Assembly (NCBI GenBank): GCA_947069175.1
Contig: CAMTDV010000003.1
Span: 81,135,978 to 81,199,977 of the forward strand
DNA: 64,000 bases
Reading direction: 5' to 3'
DNA from: Scalesia atractyloides
Taxonomy: Eukaryota; Streptophyta; Magnoliopsida; Asterales; Asteraceae
The position numbers and the translations under genes were made by a program. How positions within the stretch are numbered: the first letter of the stretch is position 1; every line of letters begins with the position of its first letter. This document shows positions 56,963-64,000 of the stretch, one piece after another. The notes under the pieces are model-generated. The model saw only the letters and a program-made list of their open reading frames with translations, did not search any database and was not told the DNA's origin.

Positions 56963-58878
56963 CAAGAAGATATACAGAATTTCATAGATGTAAAGTTTTA
57001 GTATGCCTTGCCCATCACTTAAACCGATAACTAACGAGAATATTTTTTCAATTCCTAAGTTTTGAAGTCGATCTATGTTAATCCGATTTACAGATTTTTC
57101 AGGTCGGGCCAGGTCGGGTCGAACTTTAACGAACTATATTTCTCAAACGAGCTTTAGTTCCTTGTACGCGCTAAGTTTATACGAACTCTAATTCATGGGG
57201 CAAGGTCGCTCACACACCATAATTTTTTTTCTTTTTTAGTTCCTCACGCCGGCTCCCATTATCTTACTCTGACCCTTAAGCAAAGATAACTTAAAATCAT
57301 GGGTTTCTTTTTTAAGTATGTGTTCGATCTAATTTTACTGGGTTTGTTTGTTTATTAGTATTTGGTGAAGATTTGTGTTGTTCATTTGGGTTTTGACTTT
57401 TTGATTTCCACGGATGAAGCTGTTCATTTATGTTTCGGTTTCCTAAAAACTAGAATGTGCTTTCTTGCTTTTGGATGACTTGTTTTATTTATGTGTATTT
57501 CACGTAATGGCACAATAAAACTCAAATCGTGGAACCAAATCGTTCGTAGTGGTCCGGTTTTATTATAAATTTTAATGGTTTAGTTTTCGATAATCAAGAA
57601 CCGTTACTAGCGGTTTGGCTCGCAGTTTGACCTAAGAATCAGCAAAATCAAACTATAAACACCGGTAGGTTGCATCCTCCCAAATGGTTAGTGAAGAGTT
57701 GAGGTCAAGGCAAGATGTGGATAAAGAAGTAGCAGACAATCAGTATTGATAAATGTATCGGATTCAATACTGGTTGTGCATGCAAGGACGGCTCAACCAT
57801 TTTGGTAACCTAAGACAAAGTGAAAAATATGGATCCTTACAAAAGTCATCAGCTATAAACCCTCCAAACCCAGGCTGGGACAACCAATAATAAACTAAAA
57901 GTTGTTGGCGAAATAACAACACATCTAGTGTGATTTTATATTTTCCTTTTCGAACTGCCCTATCGTATTTTCGATTTAGAGTTGACACAAATCAACTAAC
58001 AAACTAAGGTAGTATTTGATATGCTTTGCCCTTGTCACCACCCTCCCACCACCACGGCCGCCGCCGCCCATCACCACCCACCACCGCCGGAGGTGCATAT
58101 GAATAATGAATTACTTCTCTTATTTTTTTTAACTTGGGGGCGCAATACTAATGGAGGCCGACCCAATTAAAGTTATAATACTTATGAATGGAATCGGTGA
58201 TGTGTGCATGGGTCGGTTTTAGACTTAAACACTTAAAACAAAAAACAATATTCTATTTTTGGGTTTTTGTTTTTTAGATATGATAAGTTTAGTTGTAGGT
58301 TAATAATCGAAACTTTGACTGGATTAAAATTTTGACTTAGGTAACTTTGGAGAATTTCCAGTTTAGGTCTTTCAACTAACGGGTAAAAGCGTAAACAAAA
58401 GTTCTTGTGTTTAATGCCCTCAACCTATATTTTTATAAGGCCAATGTAAGTAAACTTCAGTTTTTACTACCTAGTTTTTACTACCTAGGTTTTTACTACC
58501 CATGCAAGACATGATCTCTTTTTAAAGTAGAATTATCTTCTACATTTTGCTACAACCTATCATTTCATGTGAATAAAATTCTGCTAAAGTAGTAAAGTTA
58601 CTCACTACCCCATCTTCTTCGTGTTGTTCTTGTTCACAAAAGTTTGAATCTCATGACTAACACTGTGATTCTCTCCAACATGATGTGGTGTCGTGGTGAC
58701 TTCACTGTTGTTATTGTTCAGTTAAGCAACTGTGTTTATAGAATGTTGTAAGTTGGTAATTAAACTAGTCGTTGGCCCCTTCGTGTTGCGGTGAGGGGCA
58801 GTAAAAACTTAATGGACCAAATGCACCTCCAAATATCGTGCTAAGTAGTAATCGAATGACAACTGAATTAAAAAAAAT
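56963..58878. other. Intergenic region
   Basis: 3' side of the RBR gene, then AT-rich DNA with no gene I can support. A short CCACC/GCCGCC-rich stretch lies at 58035-58095. Confidence 0.5.
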
Positions 58879-59571
58879 GTAAAGCAAAACTAACAAAAAG
58901 TAAACGTATTTAACTTTTATGACAAAATAATAAAACACAATTTTATGATAAAAAACTAAACTTTAAAGTTTACAATGCAAAAAGAAAAAAAAACCCACAA
59001 AAACAAAACACAAAAGACAAAAAAAAGTCACTATGTGTTATTAATTAGTATATAGATGATATTAGAGAAAATGCCGGGATAGTCTCTGTTTTATTGAAAT
59101 TTCACATATAGTCCGTAACTTTATAAAATTACATATATAGTCTTCACCTTTTGCACATTCGTTTCTTGATAATCCTCACAAGTTACACCAATAGTCCTCG
59201 AACAATAGCCAAATTAAGAAAATACGTAAAACAAAACTAACAAAAAATTAAACTTATTTAACTTTTGTGACAAAATCATAAAAAATACAATTTTATGATA
59301 AAAAAATAAACCTTAAAGTTTACAATGCAAAAAAAAAAAAAAAAACCCATAAAAACAAAACACAAAAAGACAAAAAAAAGTCACTATCATCCTAGTTTTA
59401 TTAATTAGTATATATAGATAATTTTAGAGAAAATGCCCGTATAATCCCCGTGGTTTGTTGAAATTTCACATATAGTCCGTAACTTTCTAAAATTACAAAG
59501 TCCTCACCTTTTGCACACTCGTTTCTCGGATAGTCCTCACCTTTTACACCTATAGTCCGCACCTGACGTGA
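58879..59571. repeat. Tandem duplication, period about 347 bp
   Basis: GTAAAGCAAAACTAAC at 58879 and GTAAAACAAAACTAAC at 59226 each start a block through AGTCACTAT, AGAGAAAATGCC and CACATATAGTCCGTAACTTT. Copies differ at many sites and by small indels. Non-coding. Confidence 0.8.
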
Positions 59572-61205
59572 TTTTCAGGTTCCTTTCCGGCAGCCTTTGT
59601 TTTTCTCTCTCTCAGTGTTGGGTCAAATTAGAGGATGATGTTATCAGTTACGACGACTTTAATTTAGCAACTTTATTGTTTGTACAGGGGGCCATTTATA
59701 ATAGTGTGTCTTAGTGATTTTAGGAGGTTTTCCAAGAAAGGGGCGGCTTGCTTGAAGGACAAGGCTCAAGTGCTATATATAGGACATTAGACCTCACTTG
59801 TAAATGTGTTCATTTGTGAGCCACCACCTCAGGGGAGCTCATCCGGGGTGGATTCTTTGTTCAATCCTTAGTTCATTTATCATTTTAATGTTTGATTTAG
59901 TGTTATGTGATTTAGATGCCAAAAGCTATCGGCGTTATGAAAAACGGACTACAATGCACTTTGTTATCACAAACAAGTAAACTCTAACCAGACATGGCAT
60001 AATTGCACATAAACATTTCACAAAGTCAAATTTAATCTTCATTCGACAATTCATGAATTCAATACAAATGCAAGTCAATTATCATAGGTTTCAAAAATCA
60101 ACGCACAAATTGTCACAAATAAATACTCAAAATTATGTCAAACCCTAGAACTTACAAAACCTACACTGGGGTGAAACCCAAAGAAACTAGCCGCTCATGG
60201 TGAACGAGACTTGATCAACGGAAGATGAATTCTTGAACATGATCATCTTGAAGCTTCGAATGTAATGATGATGAGGGTTTAAATGGATGATAGTGGTGAA
60301 AGGATGATTAAGGAGATGATGATGATGATGAAGATGATGATGATAGGCTAGGTGTCCTCAAGCAAATCTATCTTTCACTTTCACGTGGGTCAAACAAGGA
60401 ACACATTTCCCATTCTCGAGACATGAGTTAAGGTCCAATGTCATACTTGGTTCATAACTTTCATCATTCAAACTATTTAACGTTAATATGAACACATATA
60501 AGAAAATGGTTATCCAAGATTAACCCGCCTTTAAAACTCACATATCATACATATCCCTCACAATGTTCTCTCAACTCGGCTTATAATTTGGCTAATAAGT
60601 AATGCATTAGCACTTTTGATGTAAATACACAAACCGATTAGAACATATACCCGCATAAGCTTGCAACTCAATCATTCTCCACCATTGATCACAAATATTG
60701 AACACAAGTCAAAAGGTCTTGAGCGGGTTGAATTGGGGCTAGGCTAAGGGTATGAAATTGGATGTTTTGAAAGTGGCTAAGGTGATGAAAACCCAATTCT
60801 TATTACACGAACACTAAACTAGCACAATCGACTACGAAAACCGCAAGACAAAAGTTTTCCGACTTTATTCAACAACTACCTATACATGCGTTTTCTTTTC
60901 TTTTCTGATTTTTTTTTCAAGTTTTCATCACACGGGTTAAAAATAGGGCTCAAAGGTCAAGGGCTAAATGGGTCAGTCAAATGAAAGGTTTAGGCTCAAA
61001 ATTGGCGACTAAGGGATTGATTTTTGGGTAAGGATATATAAATGGTGTAAAGTAAAAAGGTTTACCTAATGCCTCAATCATTCTTGTGCTCATATTTGGT
61101 CTATGGTCTTGAACGTATCAAAAGTCGCAAGTTCTACAATACATGACTAATGGTCTACTCATACCAAAGAAATATATGCATATATGTAGGTCCACCTGCG
61201 GATGG
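59572..61205. other. Intergenic region with GAT microsatellite
   Basis: No gene supported. A GATGATGATGATG-type run is at about 60315-60345. 61201-61205 (GATGG) would be the left target duplication of the following copia element; its partner is outside the window. Confidence 0.5.
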
Positions 61206-61900
61206 TGTTAAACCAGTTCCTTGTTCAAATGACATACACACAAGTGCGGAATCCAAGTGTGCATTCAACCAAAGCAAAGTAAAGAACACGGGGGGTAACC
61301 AAAGATTCACTATCTTGATTAATGATTGAGAACAAGTACAAACATATACACACAATACTCGTATGACTCAAACAAACTTGTTGTGTTCTTGTGTCTTTGT
61401 CTTCACCAGAAATGCTAGCTCGTTCTATTAACTTCAGGACAAAAGGGCTCTTCAGCTAACCCTCACTAAGAGGTGCATATCTGCTTATATAGTGTCCAAG
61501 CTGGTCACTCGTATGAAAACAAGTTGCCAGATATTCGGAACACACTATTACACACAAGACACAACTCCAGAATTGGTGCGAGTCACTGTTTCGTACGAAA
61601 TGCTTATGTTTCATATGAAATCTCTTTGATTCGTACGAAACCTGTGTTCCGTACGAAATCTCTTGATTCGCACATAATCCTTCTTCTTGGAGAACGTATG
61701 TAGACTTGACGTTTACAAGACTTATCAGTATGCACACATGCAACTGATTAACACAGACAATCTAAGATGTCATACTAGATCAAGATAGAAGGATATCTCG
61801 ATCTACTCGACACGACCAAACCTATACAGACACTTGAGCAAAGACCGTACAATTACAACTGTAATTAAGAACAAGCGACAGACACAAAACTGTATCAACA
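61206..61900 (-). repeat. 3' LTR of a probable Sirevirus (Ty1/copia)
   Basis: 695 bp, TGTTAAACCAG...TGTATCAACA, with a polypurine tract directly to its right (AAGGGGGAGTT on the minus strand). The ends TGTT/AACA are inverted. Its other LTR is beyond the right edge, so the boundary rests on TG/CA ends and the adjacent PPT only. Confidence 0.7.
61588..61675. repeat. Cluster of TTCGTACGAA-type palindromes in copia LTR
   Basis: TTTCGTACGAAA, TTTCATATGAAA, ATTCGTACGAAA and TTCCGTACGAAA-type copies occur within about 90 bp. All are palindromic or nearly so, like a repeated protein-binding site in a promoter. Confidence 0.7.
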
Positions 61901-61912
61901 AACTCCCCCTTG
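61901..61912 (-). other. Polypurine tract, Sirevirus-like element
   Basis: Minus strand AAGGGGGAGTT immediately upstream of the LTR start TGTTGATACAG. Similar AGGGGGAG tracts at 63341-63350 and 63399-63407 lie further upstream. Confidence 0.78.
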
Positions 61913-63488
61913 GATGTTGCTTGGTCTTCGATCTTCGGTCTTTTGTCTTCAGACTTTGGTCAGACTTCTTTGTTGCTGGTCTTTGTTTATGTTCTTTTGT
62001 ATCAATATGTACTCAATAGACAAATATATAATTAGAACACAACTTTCTCAGGGAATACACACAAAAGACTCATCATAAATTCTTCGTATGATTGTATTCC
62101 CTTAACGAGATACACACACTCGTATGAATTCCAGCAGCAGATTTGAGAAAAACAAGTGACCAAGTCAAACAAATGACCAGGTTCATCCGTATGAGATACA
62201 CACACTCAAATGAATTTTAGATTTTGGTTTTCTTTGATGGATTACTTGTTGCAAGATATTACTTTTATGAAGTTGCAATATCAAACCAATGGTTCTTTGG
62301 CGTATCTTGGCATAAAACTTTCGAGTATCAACTTTGGCTAACTTTCAAAAAGTAATTTCATACGCAACTAAGTAAACTAGAAATAAAATCAAAATATACA
62401 AGATAAACTACAATCTTTTTCGAGTTTCAAGGTAAAGGAATCATACCAGCATTTTAATCTTTGTCAAAAACGATATTTGGTTTAAAACTTCAAAATTAAA
62501 CAGATAAGTATTTAACTATGATTATCGGTATTGTGGTCCACATAAGCTCAGACTTATCAGATGTAATCATGATTAGGAGATATGATTAAGGTATGGATTT
62601 ATACTTACTAGCCGGTGTTCAACTACATCACGATACATTCCCGTATCAAGATATGCACGAGAGAAAATCTTACCTGTGAGTATACTGCTTTATCATCTGT
62701 TTTGACATATATGAATGATGTGAGATACTCACTTATTTTTGATTGAAAACAAGCCCTTTGTGATTTAATCACTTATTGATGAGGAACTTGATTTTCATAT
62801 GTATGCAGGGCACGGGAGTAAGTCCGTGAACAGGTTAGTACCATCGTACCGACAAAGACACGAGCTTAGCTCCCGCATGAAGCTGTGATATTTTATCACT
62901 TATTTTGGGGATGTGATATTTTTATCACTTATTTGATGGTCGAATGCAGTATGTACACGTAAGTATGATATCATGGAAGTTCTAGACTTGCGCCACCGTT
63001 ATTTTTCGGCAAAAGATTCAACCATGATACCCAGATGATAAGCAAGCATAAAGACCGTATATCTCAGAACCTCGGCACTCTATCAAACGAAATTTCGGTA
63101 CCAAGACCATATGCCAATGAATGGTTCCCACCTGGCGTTCTGTTTGTTAGGTTTATATCAACCTGCACATTTTAGTCTGATTGTGAGCCTACCGATACAT
63201 CATAAGTAAAGCTACTTATCACTCTTCTTTCTATGCTTTTAACCATTTATGACAGATTTACCGGTGAATTTCATCATCTTCAACTTATCCAAGAAACTCT
63301 TTTTCGATTTTCTATTGTTTTTGTATTTTTCTGAAATTTTCTCCCCCTTATACAAAGAAGGTAAATAAAAGACATATTTTTGTATTTTCTTGAAATTTAC
63401 TCCCCCTAAAATATAAAACTGAAAATCTTTTTGTAGTTTTAGATTTTTTTTTAGAAAAGTATTTACAAAAATAGTTAGCCATGGTTGA
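61913..63488 (-). other. Long 3' non-coding region of Sirevirus-like element
   Basis: About 1.6 kb between the end of pol and the LTR with no gene. It contains GTGATATTTTATCAC-type inverted repeats (about 62886-62930) and a duplicated GAAATTT..CTCCCCCT block (about 63320-63350 and 63379-63408) that doubles the polypurine tract. Confidence 0.6.
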
Positions 63489-64000
63489 GTTACTCGGGTT
63501 TCACCTTGATGCCATTGACCAAAAGTAGATAATCAAAACGTGATTTATCAAAGACTTTGGTAAAAAGGTCGGCACGTTGGTGATCAGTGTGGATTTTAAC
63601 AATATCGATAAGTCTCTTTTCATAAAAATCACGTATGAAATGATACTTAATCTCAATGTGTTCTGTTTTTGAATGCTGTACAGGATTCCGAGTGATCTGT
63701 AAGTAGCTTCATTATCAACATAAATAGGAGTAGTAAGAAATTCAAAACCGTAGTCGCGCATTTGCTGTTGAATCCATAGAACTTGAGAGCAGCAACTAGA
63801 AGCTGAAATATACTCAGCCTCACATGTTGATGTAGCGACACAAGTCTGCTTTTTGCATTGCCACGTAACTAGGATTTCCCAAGAATTGACATCCTGCTGT
63901 TGTTGATTTTGCATCGATTTTACAGCTGCCATGATCAGAATCACTGAATGCTGTCAGATCAAAGTTATCATCCTTAGGGTACCATAGACCAGTGTCAGGT
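63489..64000 (-). pseudogene. Ty1/copia pol C terminus (RNase H), runs off the window
   Basis: RNase H is recognised by WQCKKQTCVATSTCEAEYI, WIQQQMRDYGF and YVDNEAT, followed in another frame by an HIEIKYHFIRD-type block and HTDHQRADLFTK, ending in TAA near 63490. Frame changes near 63,870 and 63,690 mean this copy is broken. The sequence is of the Sirevirus type by these blocks and by the long 3' region. Upstream pol lies beyond 64000. Confidence 0.85.

Noticed and set aside
57764..57988. 74-residue minus-strand frame
   Set aside because: No start context, domain or repeat relation that supports a gene.
1..64000. Endogenous pararetrovirus or other integrated plant virus
   Set aside because: All reverse-transcriptase regions have LTRs, integrase and tRNA-iMet primer sites of Ty3 or Ty1 elements; no coat or movement protein signature was seen.

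Overview
This is a nuclear plant genome window built almost entirely of nested and duplicated LTR retrotransposons, with one host gene near the right end. A eudicot is clear from the plant Ty3/gypsy and Ty1/copia lineages, the initiator-Met primer sites and the plant-type RBR ubiquitin ligase. The long TGTCACACCCCGACC-type LTRs make me lean to Asteraceae, but that is a guess from memory. Every retroelement is read on the minus strand; the host gene is on the plus strand.

I name four related Ty3/gypsy families, probably Tekay/Del-like chromoviruses. A has LTRs of about 2.66 kb. B has LTRs of about 2.6 kb and only gag inside. C is a 2.26 kb solo LTR. D has an LTR of about 3.13 kb.

Layout: 1-4237 is an A 3' LTR plus the C-terminal half of pol, joined across a 100-N gap (4238-4337) to a D pol/gag remnant. 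5300-16128 is a complete but mutated A element (LTRs, tRNA-iMet PBS, gag, pol, PPT) with target-site duplication AGAGT, inserted in the leader of a D element. 16129-18709 is the rest of that D leader, its PBS and a truncated D LTR. 18703-35117 is a B chain, LTR-gag-LTR-gag-LTR, with no pol. 35118-38752 is D pol carrying about four tandem copies of an RT/RNase H segment. 38913-41571 is an A solo LTR at the same AGAGT site in a second copy of the D leader. 41572-46590 is D leader, PBS, full D LTR, PPT and a broken integrase. 46597-52417 is a broken Ty1/copia element split by the C solo LTR (48826-51085, duplication TTACC).

From 52418 the window is mostly AT-rich intergenic DNA. It holds a three-exon RING1-IBR-RING2 E3 ligase gene with an N-terminal RNase H-like domain and an in-frame TAG (54553-56962), a fold-back element in its first intron, a 347-bp tandem duplication, and the 3' end of a probable Sirevirus (61206-64000) running off the right edge.

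The most unusual structure is inside the Ty3 LTRs. Families A, B and C all carry three or four minus-strand and one plus-strand tRNA-like (pol III A/B box) modules, plus hairpins whose base pairs covary between copies. The B units look like gag-only elements that would need proteins from an A-like relative. Near identity between repeated blocks, together with the N gap, means that real tandem duplication and assembly or haplotype duplication cannot be told apart here.
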